From SYFI01 sp046095485 (GTDB lineage: Bacteria > Actinomycetota > Thermoleophilia > Miltoncostaeales > Miltoncostaeaceae): a DNA stretch of 24,717 bases. Both the position numbers and the translations under genes were made by a program. Below the pieces are notes generated by a model. That model was not told where the DNA came from, searched no databases, and was given only the letters and a program-made list of their open reading frames with translations. This document shows, one piece after another, positions 14,523-23,994 of this stretch (positions are counted from its first letter, which is position 1; each line of letters starts with the position of its first letter). Location: contig JBJTJN010000021.1 of NCBI GenBank assembly GCA_046095485.1, forward strand, positions 1 to 24,717, in the 5' to 3' direction.

Positions 14523-14746
14523 GGCGCATCCCCACAGCTGTCGTGATGGTGGCCGGCGCGATCGCATGGCTCACGGTGAAGGAGCGCGACCCGCGTAAGT
14601 GGCCGGAGTTCATCCGCCGGGAGGCCCGTGACGCGGTGCACGACGCCCGCGAGGCGCTGGTGGACGGCGCCCAGGCCGGCGTGCGCGCCGAGAAGGCGTT
14701 CGACGACGACCTGGCGGAGGCCAGGCAGCGCGCCCGCACCTGGTAG
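14519..14746 (+). CDS. Small hypothetical protein upstream of alaS (DUF6167-like position)
   Basis: About 75 residues if started at TTG 14519, which overlaps the preceding stop as TTGA; GTG 14543 or ATG 14546 are alternatives. A short hydrophobic N-terminus (TAVVMVAGAIAWLTV) is followed by a charged helix (EFIRREARDAVHDAREAL, then KAFDDDLAEARQRAR). The partner gene order DUF948-small ORF-alaS is what I know from Streptomyces, where a DUF6167 protein sits here. Family assignment rests mainly on position. Function unknown. Confidence 0.6.
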   Translation: MRRIPTAVVMVAGAIAWLTVKERDPRKWPEFIRREARDAVHDAREALVDGAQAGVRAEKAFDDDLAEARQRARTW

Positions 14747-14751
14747 CGCGG

Positions 14752-14757
14752 TACATT
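14752..14757 (+). promoter_or_regulatory. Putative -10 box (TACATT) for a leaderless alaS transcript
   Basis: TACATT matches TANNNT and lies 7 bases before the alaS GTG (14765), so transcription would start at or beside the start codon. There is no Shine-Dalgarno sequence before the GTG and no recognisable -35 box. The 18-bp gap before alaS is its only non-coding upstream DNA. Confidence 0.4.
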
Positions 14758-14764
14758 TCCCCGC

Positions 14765-17320
14765 GTGACGACCGCTGAGATCCGGGAGGGCTTCCTCCGC
14801 TACTTCGAGCGGGAGGGACACCTCAGGATCCCCTCCGCATCACTCGTCCCCTTCGAGGACGACCCCACCGTGCTGCTCACCATCGCGGGCATGCAGCCCC
14901 TGAAGTCGTACTTCCTCGGCCAGGCGCAGCCGCCGGCCGTGCGCATGACCAGCTCGCAGAAGTGCTTCCGCACCCTCGACATCGACCAGGTGGGGCGCAC
15001 CGCGCGGCACCTGACGTTCTTCGAGATGCTCGGCAACTTCTCGATCGGCGACTACTTCAAGGACGACGCCATCCGCTTCGGGTTCGAGCTGTCCACCGAG
15101 GTGCTCGGCTTCGACCCCGAGCAGATCTGGATCACCGTCTTCGAGGGCATGGATGGCGTGCCGGCCGATGACGAGGCGCTCGAGAAGTGGGTGCAGATGG
15201 GGATCCCCCGCGATCGCATCCAGCGCCTTGGCGAGGCCGACAACTTCTGGAAGGCCGGCCCCACCGGCCCGTGCGGTCCCAACACCGAGCTCTACCTCGA
15301 TCGCGGGCCGTCGTTCGGGCGCGACGGCGGGCCGGTCACCGGCACCGACCGCTTCCTCGAGTTCTGGAACCTGGTCTTCATGCAGTACGACCGGGCCGAG
15401 GACGGCACGCTCACCACGCTCCCGGCGAAGAACATCGACACCGGCGCCGGGCTCGAGCGCCTGGCGGCGATCCTGCAGGACAAGCAGACCGTGTTCGAGA
15501 CCGACGGCTTCCGCCCCCTGGTGGCCTGGGCCGAGCAGGCATCGGGTCGCGCGTACGCCACCGACCCCCGGGTGGATCGCGCCATGCGCGTGCTCGCCGA
15601 CCACGGCCGGGCGATGACCTTCCTGGCGGCCGATGGCGTGCGCCCCGGCAACGAGGGTCGCGACTACATCCTGCGGCGCATCATCCGCCGGGCGGTGAGC
15701 GAGGGCGCGTACCTGGGCCTGAAGCCCGCGCGCATCACGGGCCTGGTGGACGTGGTGGCCGACGGCTACGGCGACGCCTACCCCGAGCTCGTGGCCGAGC
15801 GATCCGAGGTGATCGACACCGTGGGCGCCGAGGCCGAGCAGTTCGCGCGCACGCTCGAGCAGGGCACGCGCCTGCTGGAGGAGGTGCTGGGTCGCTCGCG
15901 GGGCGGTGGCGTGATCTCGGGTGACGACGCCTTCCGCCTGCACGACACCTACGGGTTCCCGCTCGACCTCACGCGCGACGCCGCCGAGGAGCACGGCCTC
16001 GCGGTGGACGAGGAGGGCTTCGACCGCCTCATGAACGACCAGCGCGATCGCGCCCGCGCCGCCGGCCGCAGGGGCAAGGGGGTCGACCGCCAGGCCGCCG
16101 AGGCTCTGGCCGCCCGCAGCCCGGTGGCGCAGTTCGTGGGCTACGACCAGCTCGAGGTGGTCACCACGGTCACCGCCGTGCAGGACCTCGGCGGGGGAGA
16201 GGCCCTGGCAAAGCTGGCCACCTCGCCGTTCTACGCCGAGGGTGGCGGGCAGGTGTCCGACCACGGGTGGATCACCGGCAATGCCGGCACGGCCGAGGTG
16301 CTCGACGTGCTGCGGCTGGGCGACGATCAGGTGCTGCGCATCGCGGTGGACGGCGACCTGCCCGAGGGCGCCGAGGTGACCGCCCGCGTGGACGCCGCCG
16401 CGCGCCACGCCACGCAGGCCAACCACACCGGCACGCACGTTCTGGGCTGGGCGCTGCGCGGAGTGCTGGGCGACGGCGTGCGCCAGGCGGGGTCGTACGT
16501 GGGCCCGGACAAGCTGCGCTTCGACTTCACCCACCGCGGGCGCATCGAGCCCGACGACCTCGCCGAGATCGAGCGGCGCGTCAACGACCGCGTGGCCGAG
16601 GACTCGCCGGTGATGGCAAGGGTCATGCCGCGCGCCGACGCCGACTCCCTGGGGGCCATCGGCCTGTTCGAGGAGAAGTACGGCGAGGTGGTGCGCGTGG
16701 TGCAGGCCGGGGAGTTCTCGAAGGAGCTCTGCGGCGGCTGTCACGTGACGCGCACGGGTGAGATCGGCCCGATGGTGATCGTGTCGGAGGGCAGCACGGG
16801 CGCGGCCACGCGACGCATCGAGGCCGTCACCGGGCTGGCCGCGGTGGAGCACCTGCGCGCGCGCGAGGCGGCGCTCGCCGCCGAGGTGGCGCAGCGCGAC
16901 GAGCGCATCCGGGCGCTCGAGGCCGACCTCAAGCGGGCGCGATCGGGGCGCGTGGATGTGGCCGCCGTGGCCGCGAACGCCGAGGACTCCCGCGGGGCCC
17001 GCGTGCTGGCCGCCGAGGTGGAGGCCGCCGAGATGGACGAGCTGCTGCAGATCACCGATCGCGTCAAGCAGGCGGTGGGCCCGGGCGCAGCCGTGGTGCT
17101 GGGCGCCGTGGCCGACGGGAAGGCCCTGCTCGTGGCCAACTTCGACGACGCCGCGCAGGCCGCGGGGCTGTCGGCTGCGGATGTCATGCGCGAGGTGGCG
17201 CCCGTGGTGGGCGGCGGCGGTGGAGGCAAGCCGGGCATGGCCCGCGCGGGCGGAAAGGACCCCTCGAGGATGGCGGAGGCCATCGAGCGCGCCTGGGGCG
17301 TGCTGCGCGAGCCAGCCTGA
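14765..17320 (+). CDS. alaS: Alanyl-tRNA synthetase
   Basis: 851 residues with the full AlaRS order. The class II catalytic core has LTIAGMQPLKSYFLG, SSQKCFRTLDIDQVG, TFFEMLGNFSIGDYFK, GPTGPCGPNTE and EFWNLVFMQYDR; the IDTGAGLERLA block follows. The editing domain has the zinc-type HTGTH motif (His554, His558) and CGGCH (Cys656 to His660), used to clear mischarged Ser/Gly-tRNA-Ala. A coiled region (HLRAREAALAAEVAQRDER) and a C-terminal DHHA1/C-Ala domain with GGGGGGKPGMARAGG end the protein. The GTG start has a -10 box close upstream and no Shine-Dalgarno sequence. The stop overlaps ruvX by one base. Confidence 0.97.
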   Translation: MTTAEIREGFLRYFEREGHLRIPSASLVPFEDDPTVLLTIAGMQPLKSYFLGQAQPPAVRMTSSQKCFRTLDIDQVGRTARHLTFFEMLGNFSIGDYFKDDAIRFGFELSTEVLGFDPEQIWITVFEGMDGVPADDEALEKWVQMGIPRDRIQRLGEADNFWKAGPTGPCGPNTELYLDRGPSFGRDGGPVTGTDRFLEFWNLVFMQYDRAEDGTLTTLPAKNIDTGAGLERLAAILQDKQTVFETDGFRPLVAWAEQASGRAYATDPRVDRAMRVLADHGRAMTFLAADGVRPGNEGRDYILRRIIRRAVSEGAYLGLKPARITGLVDVVADGYGDAYPELVAERSEVIDTVGAEAEQFARTLEQGTRLLEEVLGRSRGGGVISGDDAFRLHDTYGFPLDLTRDAAEEHGLAVDEEGFDRLMNDQRDRARAAGRRGKGVDRQAAEALAARSPVAQFVGYDQLEVVTTVTAVQDLGGGEALAKLATSPFYAEGGGQVSDHGWITGNAGTAEVLDVLRLGDDQVLRIAVDGDLPEGAEVTARVDAAARHATQANHTGTHVLGWALRGVLGDGVRQAGSYVGPDKLRFDFTHRGRIEPDDLAEIERRVNDRVAEDSPVMARVMPRADADSLGAIGLFEEKYGEVVRVVQAGEFSKELCGGCHVTRTGEIGPMVIVSEGSTGAATRRIEAVTGLAAVEHLRAREAALAAEVAQRDERIRALEADLKRARSGRVDVAAVAANAEDSRGARVLAAEVEAAEMDELLQITDRVKQAVGPGAAVVLGAVADGKALLVANFDDAAQAAGLSAADVMREVAPVVGGGGGGKPGMARAGGKDPSRMAEAIERAWGVLREPA

Positions 17321-17724
17321 TGAAGGCACTCGCGCTCGACCTCGGGCGCGCGCGCACGGGGGTGGCGGTGAGCGACCCCACGGGCACGCTCGTCCGGCCG
17401 CTCCCGGTGATCCGCGAGGTCGATCGGCCCGAGGGCGCGGCCGAGCTCGACGCCGTGATCGCCCGTGAGGCCCCCGAGGTGATCGTCATCGGGCAGCCGC
17501 TTCTCATGTCGGGCGAGGCGGGCGAGCAGGCCCACCATGCGTCGTCGTTCGCCGGACGCCTGCGGTCGCGGGTTGGCGCCCGCGTGGTGCTGGCCGATGA
17601 GCGCATGTCCACGGCCGAGGCCGAGCGCCGCGCGCGCGAGAGCGGTTCGGCCACCGACATCGACAGCCTCGCGGCGTGCGTGATCCTCGAGGCCTGGATC
17701 GCCGCGCAGCGGGAGGCCGCATGA
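17320..17724 (+). CDS. ruvX: RuvX/YqgF family RNase H-fold nuclease
   Basis: 134 residues with the YqgF pattern: LALDLGRARTGVAVSDP at the N-terminus (Asp7 as first metal ligand), VIVIGQPLLMSGEAG, VVLADERMSTAEA and DSLAACVILEAW. In other bacteria this protein helps process the 5' end of pre-16S rRNA. Its size is normal. The ATG overlaps the alaS stop (TGATG) and its stop overlaps mltG (ATGA), so it is translated from the alaS operon. Confidence 0.93.
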   Translation: MKALALDLGRARTGVAVSDPTGTLVRPLPVIREVDRPEGAAELDAVIAREAPEVIVIGQPLLMSGEAGEQAHHASSFAGRLRSRVGARVVLADERMSTAEAERRARESGSATDIDSLAACVILEAWIAAQREAA

Positions 17725-18605
17725 GCCCCGGCGCGCCCTCGCCTGCCGGGCGCCCGCCCCGGCGTCGCCGGCCCCAGCGCGCCACGCCGGCGGGCCGCAA
17801 GGTGCTGGCGATCGTCATTCCCATCATCGCGCTGCTGGTGATCGTCATCGGCCTGTGGATGACCTGGGGCGGGGATGGCGGCGGCGAGACCACCCAGACC
17901 ACCCCCACCACCATCGACGTGCTGTTCATCGAGGGGCTCCGCCGCAGCGAGATGGCCGAGATCGTGCAGCAGAAGACGGGCATCCCCGCTGCCGACTACA
18001 TGAAGGCCACCGACCCGTCGGCCCTGGGGCAGCGCCTCGCCGGCACGAAGAAGCCCACGTCGCTCGAGGGATTCCTCTTCCCGGCCACCTACCCCGTGGA
18101 TCCCAAGAAGCCGGTGACCGACCTCGTGAACTACCAGCTCGACACCTTCGCGCAGCGCACCGAGGGCATCAGCTATGCGGCCGCCAAGCGCAAGAAGCTC
18201 ACCAAGTACGACGTGCTCATCATCGCGTCCCTGGTGGAGCGCGAGGCCAGCACCTCGAAGGAGCGGCGAATCATCGCGGGCGTCATCGAGAACCGCCTGC
18301 GCGCCCGCATGCGCCTCGACATCGACGCCACGGTGCAGTACGCGGTGGGATCATGGAAGCCGGAGCTCACCAAGGACGACCTCGCCATCGCGTCGCCGTA
18401 CAACACCCGTAAGTACTTAGGACTGCCGCCCGGGCCCATCTGCAACCCGGGCGAGGACTCCATCCGGGCCGCCGCCAACCCCATCCCGTCGAAGTACCTC
18501 TTCTACGTGTCGAAGAACGACGGCACCGACCTGCACTACTTCTCCACCACCGAGGCGGAGCACATCGCCAACATCAAGCGCGCGGCGGCGAACGGCGGGG
18601 GATGA
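17721..18605 (+). CDS. mltG: Endolytic murein transglycosylase MltG (YceG)
   Basis: 294 residues from ATG 17721, which overlaps the ruvX stop. A basic cytosolic N-terminus (PPRRRRPQR) precedes one membrane anchor (about 28-48). The outer part has the YceG signatures LEGFLFPATYPV, ASLVEREAS with the catalytic Glu173, RLDIDATVQYAVG, SPYNTRKYLGLPPGPICNPG and the C-terminal HYFSTTEAEH. It cuts nascent peptidoglycan strands at the membrane. The LysM-like N-terminal domain is short compared with E. coli. A TTA leucine codon at 18417-18419 stands out in this GC-rich DNA. The stop overlaps the aroE ATG. Confidence 0.93.
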   Translation: MSPGAPSPAGRPPRRRRPQRATPAGRKVLAIVIPIIALLVIVIGLWMTWGGDGGGETTQTTPTTIDVLFIEGLRRSEMAEIVQQKTGIPAADYMKATDPSALGQRLAGTKKPTSLEGFLFPATYPVDPKKPVTDLVNYQLDTFAQRTEGISYAAAKRKKLTKYDVLIIASLVEREASTSKERRIIAGVIENRLRARMRLDIDATVQYAVGSWKPELTKDDLAIASPYNTRKYLGLPPGPICNPGEDSIRAAANPIPSKYLFYVSKNDGTDLHYFSTTEAEHIANIKRAAANGGG

Positions 18606-19432
18606 TGGACGCCCCGTGGCCCACCTCGTCCACGCGCTTCGCGGGGGTCATCGGCTGGCCCGTGGCGCACTCGCTCTCGCCCGCCATGCACAACGCCGCG
18701 TTCCGGGCGCTGGGGCTCGACTGGGCCTACCTGGCGTTCCCCATCGCGCCCGAGCACCTCACCTCATCGGTACGGGGGCTCTTCGACGCCGGCTGCTCGG
18801 GCCTCAGCGTCACCATCCCGCACAAGCAGGCAGTGCTCGCATGCTGCGATGAGATCACCCCGGCGGTCGAGGCCATCGGCGCCGCCAATACCCTGGTGCC
18901 GCTGGGCGATGGCCGCGTGCGCGGCGACAACACCGACGCCGAGGGGTTCCTGCGGGCCCTCGACGAGGCGGCCCCCGTGGATCTGCAGGGGCAGGACGTG
19001 CTGATGATCGGCGCGGGCGGCGCGGCCCGGGCCATCGCGTTCGCGCTTCAGGGGCGCGGGGCCCGCCTGCGCGTGGCCAATCGCACCACCGAGCGGGCTG
19101 CTGCACTTGGCGACCCGGTGGAGTTCACGCGCGAGGCCATGGAGGCGGCCGCCGCGGGTTGCGCGCTGGTGGTGAACGCCACCAGCCTGGGAATGGGCAG
19201 CGACGACGTGCCGCCCGAGTTGCCCCTCGACGCGCTGGGGGCAGGCAGCGTGGCCTACGACATCGTGTACCGGCAGGAGCCCACGCCGTGGCTCATCGCG
19301 GCGGCGGCGCGAGGCGCGCGCACCGTTGATGGCCTCGGCATGCTGCTGCACCAGGGCGCCGCGGCATTCGCCCAGTGGACGGGCACCGAGCCGCCGGTGC
19401 ACGCCATGCGCGCCGGGCTCACGGCGGGCTGA
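18602..19432 (+). CDS. aroE: Shikimate dehydrogenase
   Basis: 276 residues. It reduces 3-dehydroshikimate with NADPH in aromatic amino acid synthesis. Visible are VIGWPVAHSLSPAMHN (Ser24 and Ser26 bind shikimate), the catalytic Lys75 in VTIPHKQ, Asp112 in DNTDAEGF, the nucleotide-binding GAGGAARA (from about 138), the NADP-selecting ANRTTERA and the C-terminal VDGLGMLLHQGAAAF. There are two adjacent ATGs (18602, 18605); the first overlaps the mltG stop. It is the last gene of the alaS operon; about 58 bp separate it from the next gene. Confidence 0.95.
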   Translation: MMDAPWPTSSTRFAGVIGWPVAHSLSPAMHNAAFRALGLDWAYLAFPIAPEHLTSSVRGLFDAGCSGLSVTIPHKQAVLACCDEITPAVEAIGAANTLVPLGDGRVRGDNTDAEGFLRALDEAAPVDLQGQDVLMIGAGGAARAIAFALQGRGARLRVANRTTERAAALGDPVEFTREAMEAAAAGCALVVNATSLGMGSDDVPPELPLDALGAGSVAYDIVYRQEPTPWLIAAAARGARTVDGLGMLLHQGAAAFAQWTGTEPPVHAMRAGLTAG

Positions 19433-19490
19433 GCAGCCGCCCGGGCGTAATGCCCGCGCGTCCGGCCCGCGACCTAACCTCGTGAGTCCG

Positions 19491-20618
19491 ATGCGCTTCC
19501 TGCACACCGCCGACTGGCACGTGGGCATGACCCGGCGATTCCTCTCGCCGGAGGCCCAGGCGCGCTTCGCCGACGACCGCATCGAGGCCGTGCGCGACAT
19601 GGCCCGCCTCGCCGCCGACGAGGGCTGCGCGTTCGTGCTGGCGTGCGGCGACCTCTTCCACTCCAACCACGTCGACCGCCAGGTGGTGGCCCGGGCACTC
19701 GATGCGCTGGCGGCGTTCAGCGTGCCCGTGCTCATCCTGCCCGGAAACCACGACCCGCTCGACGCGGCATCCATCTACGCCACGCCCGCGGTGGCCGACC
19801 GGCTGCCCGCGAATGTGACGGTGATCAGCGACTCCCGGCCCATCACCCCGGTGCCGGGTGTGCAGGTGGTGGGTGCCCCGTGGCATACGCGGCGCCCGGG
19901 GCGCGACCTGGCCGCGGCCGCGCTGGAGGGGCTCGCGCCGCAGGACGGCGCGCTGCGGGTGCTGGCGGCGCATGGCGCGGTGGACGTGCTCTCGCCCGAT
20001 GCCGATGACCCCGCGCTCATCCGGCTCGAGCCGCTTCGCCACGCGCTCTTCTCGGGCGCGGTGTCGTACGTGGCGCTGGGCGATCGCCACTCGGCGCTGG
20101 AGGTGGCCGATGACCCGCGCATCCGGTATCCGGGGTCGCCGGTGGCCACCGACCATGATGAGCTGCGGCCCGGCATGGCGCTGGTGGTGCAGCTCGACGC
20201 CGCGGGCGCGCAGGTGACCGAGCACGCCATCGGGCGCTGGGCCTTCACGCGCATCGCCGCCCGGCTCGATGGCATGGACGACATCGATGGCCTTGATGCC
20301 GAGCTCGAGGCCGTGCAGGGCAAGTCGCGCGCGGTGGTGCGCCTGGCACTGACGGGGTCGATCGGGGTGGCCGAGGATGCCCGGCTGCAGCAGGTGCTCG
20401 ACCACCACGGCGAGGTGCTGGGCAGCCTCTCGGTGTCCGAGGGCCGCAGCGACCTCGCGGTGATCATCGACGAGGCCGACATCGACGCCCTCGGCCTGCA
20501 GGGCTATGCGCGGGACGCCGCGGCCGAGATCGCCGCGCTGGCGATGGCCGAGGGGCCGCAGCGCGACACCGCGCGCGACGCCCTGAGGCTGCTGCACCGG
20601 CTGGCGGCGGCGTCATGA
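19491..20618 (+). CDS. sbcD: SbcD/Mre11/YhaO-like metallophosphoesterase (DNA repair nuclease)
   Basis: 375 residues. The calcineurin-like metal-binding motifs are in order: Asp8 and His10 in HTADWHVG, Asp54 in CGDLFHSN, GNHD (86-88 Asn-His-Asp), His161 in AAHGAVD and the Asp-x-His of LGDRH (198-200). A C-terminal regulatory region of about 150 residues follows. Overlap with the large ATPase gene (ATGA) supports an Mre11/Rad50-type pair acting on DNA ends. It could equally be the YhaO-type homologue, so the symbol is by family. GTG 19482 is an alternative start. A weak TAACCT (19475-19480) may be the -10 box. Confidence 0.85.
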   Translation: MRFLHTADWHVGMTRRFLSPEAQARFADDRIEAVRDMARLAADEGCAFVLACGDLFHSNHVDRQVVARALDALAAFSVPVLILPGNHDPLDAASIYATPAVADRLPANVTVISDSRPITPVPGVQVVGAPWHTRRPGRDLAAAALEGLAPQDGALRVLAAHGAVDVLSPDADDPALIRLEPLRHALFSGAVSYVALGDRHSALEVADDPRIRYPGSPVATDHDELRPGMALVVQLDAAGAQVTEHAIGRWAFTRIAARLDGMDDIDGLDAELEAVQGKSRAVVRLALTGSIGVAEDARLQQVLDHHGEVLGSLSVSEGRSDLAVIIDEADIDALGLQGYARDAAAEIAALAMAEGPQRDTARDALRLLHRLAAAS

Positions 20619-23290
20619 GGATCCTCCGGGTATCGCTCCGCGACTTCCGCGGCGTGGCGGCGGCAGACGTCGAGTTCGCGCCCGAGGGCGTCACCATCGT
20701 GGAGGGCCCGAATGAGGCCGGCAAGTCCACGCTCGCCGACGCCATCGACATGCTGCTGGCCGACCCGTCGTCGTCGAGCAGGGCCCGGGTCAAGGCCGCG
20801 CAGCCGTCGGGCCGCGACGTGGGCCCGTGGGCCGAGATGGAGTTCGAGACCGGCGGGTTCCACATGACCTACGCCAAGCGCTGGGTGAGGGATGCCTCCA
20901 CCGAGCTGCGCATCCATGCGCCGGTGCCCGAGCAGCACACCGGGCGCGCCGCGCACGACCGGGTGGAGGAGATCCTCGGCACCACCCTCGATGCGGCCCT
21001 GTTCGCGGCCCTGCGGCAGCAGCAGGGACTTCCGTTGACGCAGGGCGACTTCGGGGCGAGCGCCACGCTGGCGCGTGCGCTCGACGATGCCGCGGGGGTG
21101 CGCGCCGCCGGCGATGATGACGCCGCGCCGCTGATGGAGCGCATCGAGGAGGCCCGTGAGGAGTGGACCACTCCGGGCGGCCAGCCGAACAAGGCGATGC
21201 AGCAGCTGCGCGACGCCGCAGCCGCGGCCGAGGACGATGCCGTGATGGCCCGCGACGCCCTGGCCCGGCAGGAGGGCCGCATCGACGAGCACCGCCGCCT
21301 CACGCGCGAGATCGCGGAGGCCGATGAGCGCGAGCCGCACATGCGCGAGCGCCGCGATGCGCTGGCCGCGGAGCTCGCGGCGATGGACCAGCGCGTGGAA
21401 CGCGTGGCCGACCTGGCGCGGGCGGCGGATGACGCCGACGAGCGCGCCCGGCTCGCCGCTGCAGCGCGGGACCAGCGGCAGGCCCTGGTGCGGGCCGTGC
21501 AGCATGGCGAGCAGGGCGTGGCCGCCGCCACCGATCAGGCGCAGGCGCTGCGCGCCCGGCTGGCAGCTGCGGGAGACGCTGCCAGGGCATCCGCTGCCTC
21601 CCTGGCCGCGGCCGTGGATGCCGCGCGTGATGCCGACCGCGCGCGCGACCGCGCGGTGGAGAGGGCCGAGGGAATGCGCGACGCATCCGCCCTGGAGTTC
21701 CTCGAGGAGCGGAGCCGCCTCGTGGCCCAGGCCGAGGGCGAGATCGTGCAGGCCGAGGAGTTCCTCGGCACCTGCGCCATTGACGCCGACCTCATGGCGC
21801 GCATCGAGCAGGCCGTGCTCGACCTTGCCGTGGCACGCGAACGCGCCCGGGCCACGGGCGCGCGCCTCGTGGTGAGTGCAGAGGCCGACCTCACGCTGCG
21901 CCACGGCGAGGGCGACGCCAGCCTCGCTGCCGGCGAGGAGGCCACGCTCGAGGTTCCGGCGGGTGACCAGCTGCACCTGCCCGGCGTCGCGCGAATCCGG
22001 GTGGAGGGCGATGGCGAGGCAGCCCTCGATGCCCAGCGCGCGGCGCATGATCACCTCGGTCACCTGCTCGCGCGCGCCGGCCTCGGGCCGGACGACGGCG
22101 TCGATGGCGCGCGCGAACTCGAGCGGCGGCGGCAGGCCATGGATTCCCGGCTTTCCGCCGCGCGCGCATCGCGACTACGCGAGTTGCGCGACCTCACCCC
22201 CGAGGAGCTCGAGGGCAAGCTCGCCCGCGCGCGCCAGCGCGCCGCGCTGCACGAGGCCGATGGTGATGAGGTGATGTCGCTCGACGACGCCGCTGCCGCG
22301 GCCGCCCAGGCCACGGATGCCCGCGACGAGGCCCGTCGCGCCGAGGATTCCGCCCGCGGCGCCCACGCGGCTGCCGAGGAGGCGGTCACCGACCAGCGCG
22401 CGTCCCTCGCAGGGGCCGAGGCCGCGCTGAAGGGCGACGCCACGCGCCTGTCGGCCGACCAGCTGGCCCTTGCCACGGCGCGCGGGGAGTGCGGCGATGA
22501 CGACCTCGATGATCGCGCCCGCCACCTGGCGGCTGCGGCGGACGATTCTCGCGCGCGCCACGCCGCTGAAGCCGAGGCGCTCGAGCGCGACGACCCCGAC
22601 TCGCTGCGCGAGCGGGCGCGCAATGCCGCCACTGCCCTCGACCGCGCCGTGCGTGATCGCTCGGACATGGAGTTGTCCGCGGTGCGCATCCTGGGCGAGA
22701 TCGGCGCGGCCGGGGAAGAGGGGCTGGCCGATCGGCTGGATCGCGCCACCGACGCGGCTGAGCGCGCCGCGGCCGAGATGGCCGCCGCCAAGCGCCGCGC
22801 GGCGTCCGCCGAGCTGCTGCACCAGGTGATGACGCGCCACCGCGATGATGCGCGCCGGGCCTATGTGGCGCCATTTCGCGCCGAGCTCGAGCGCCTCGCG
22901 CGCCTGGTCTTCGGTGCCGATACCGCCCTCGAGGTGGACCACGCCACGCTGCAGGTGACCGCCCGCACCCGCGACGGCGTCACCGTGCCCTTCGATGCCC
23001 TCTCGGGCGGCGCACGCGAGCAGATCGCGCTCCTCGGCCGGCTCGCCGCGGCCCGGCTGGTGTCGGGCGATGGCGGCGCGCCGGTGATCATCGACGATGC
23101 CCTGGGTTACTCCGACTCGGTCCGGCTCGAGGGCCTGGGTGCGGCGCTGGCGTCGGCCGGATCGCAGGGGCAGGTGATCGTGCTCACCTGCGCCCCGGGG
23201 CGCTACAGCACGGTGGGCGACGCCGTGGTGCGGCGCATGGAGGCCTCTCAGGCTGGCGCGCTCGACGCTCCCGCCGACGAGGTGGCGTGA
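20615..23290 (+). CDS. SbcC/Rad50/YhaN-like AAA ATPase with coiled coil, no zinc hook
   Basis: 891 residues. The N-terminal half-ATPase has Walker A GPNEAGKST (31-39). Long Ala/Glu/Arg-rich coiled-coil arms follow (about 180-410 and 490-780). The C-terminal half has the ABC signature LSGGAREQ (near 796) and Walker B PVIIDDALGYSD (near 823). Between the arms, about residues 419-467 look like a small beta-rich domain (ADLTLRHGEGDAS onward, then GVARIRVEGDGE). The CxxC zinc hook of true SbcC/Rad50 is absent, which favours the YhaN-like branch. It probably works with the upstream phosphoesterase in DNA end processing. Its stop overlaps the methyltransferase start. Confidence 0.85.
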   Translation: MRILRVSLRDFRGVAAADVEFAPEGVTIVEGPNEAGKSTLADAIDMLLADPSSSSRARVKAAQPSGRDVGPWAEMEFETGGFHMTYAKRWVRDASTELRIHAPVPEQHTGRAAHDRVEEILGTTLDAALFAALRQQQGLPLTQGDFGASATLARALDDAAGVRAAGDDDAAPLMERIEEAREEWTTPGGQPNKAMQQLRDAAAAAEDDAVMARDALARQEGRIDEHRRLTREIAEADEREPHMRERRDALAAELAAMDQRVERVADLARAADDADERARLAAAARDQRQALVRAVQHGEQGVAAATDQAQALRARLAAAGDAARASAASLAAAVDAARDADRARDRAVERAEGMRDASALEFLEERSRLVAQAEGEIVQAEEFLGTCAIDADLMARIEQAVLDLAVARERARATGARLVVSAEADLTLRHGEGDASLAAGEEATLEVPAGDQLHLPGVARIRVEGDGEAALDAQRAAHDHLGHLLARAGLGPDDGVDGARELERRRQAMDSRLSAARASRLRELRDLTPEELEGKLARARQRAALHEADGDEVMSLDDAAAAAAQATDARDEARRAEDSARGAHAAAEEAVTDQRASLAGAEAALKGDATRLSADQLALATARGECGDDDLDDRARHLAAAADDSRARHAAEAEALERDDPDSLRERARNAATALDRAVRDRSDMELSAVRILGEIGAAGEEGLADRLDRATDAAERAAAEMAAAKRRAASAELLHQVMTRHRDDARRAYVAPFRAELERLARLVFGADTALEVDHATLQVTARTRDGVTVPFDALSGGAREQIALLGRLAAARLVSGDGGAPVIIDDALGYSDSVRLEGLGAALASAGSQGQVIVLTCAPGRYSTVGDAVVRRMEASQAGALDAPADEVA

Positions 23291-23982
23291 GCGACGAGGG
23301 GTACCGCGGGCTCGGCGACATCATCGTCACGGCCCGCCCCTTCGACGAGTACGTGGTGATGTTCGACCTCACGGATGTCGACCTGCTCATGGGTCGCGTG
23401 CTCGACTGCCCGGCCGGCGCGAGCGGGTTCGCGGCGGGTGCCCGGGCGCTCGGCGCCGACGTCACGGCGGTCGACCCCGAGTACGCGCGACCGCACGACG
23501 ACCTTGTGCAGCGCGCCCGGCGCGACACCGGGTACGGCAACCGCTACGTGCACGACAACCCCGACACCTACGCATGGGGGTTCTTCCGCGACGAGGCCGA
23601 CCACCTCGCGCGGCGCATGGCCGCCCTTGATGCCTTCGACGCCGACCGCGTGGCGCACCCCGACCGCTACGTCACGGGGGAGCTGCCGCGGTTGCCGTTC
23701 GCCTCCGGCGCGTTCCGGCTGGTGGTCTCGTCGCACCTGCTGTTCGTGTACCCGGACCACTTCGGCTACGCCGACCACCTGCGGTTCGCGCACGAGCTGC
23801 TGCGGGTGGCCACCGACGAGGTGCGCCTGTTCCCCCTGGTGGACACCACCACGGCACCGTGGCCGTACCTCGAGCGGCTGCGCGACGACCTCGCGGCCGA
23901 CGGCGTGCCCAGCGACGTGCGACCGGTGGGTTATGAGTTCATCAAGGGCGGGAACGAGGTGTTGGTTCTCCGCCCCGGTTGA
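23287..23982 (+). CDS. SAM-dependent methyltransferase-like protein
   Basis: 231 residues. A class I methyltransferase fold is suggested by motif I VLDCPAGASGFAAGA (38-52), an acidic strand end VTAVDPEYA (59-67) and LPFASGAFRLVVSSHLLFVY, the usual motif IV region. It was not matched to a substrate class. The N-terminus lacks a membrane or signal segment. GTG 23287 overlaps the ATPase stop as GTGA, making a three-gene unit phosphoesterase-ATPase-methyltransferase. Whether the methyltransferase acts with the repair pair or is only co-expressed is unknown. Confidence 0.75.
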   Translation: MSDEGYRGLGDIIVTARPFDEYVVMFDLTDVDLLMGRVLDCPAGASGFAAGARALGADVTAVDPEYARPHDDLVQRARRDTGYGNRYVHDNPDTYAWGFFRDEADHLARRMAALDAFDADRVAHPDRYVTGELPRLPFASGAFRLVVSSHLLFVYPDHFGYADHLRFAHELLRVATDEVRLFPLVDTTTAPWPYLERLRDDLAADGVPSDVRPVGYEFIKGGNEVLVLRPG

Positions 23983-23994
23983 GCGAGTCGGTCC

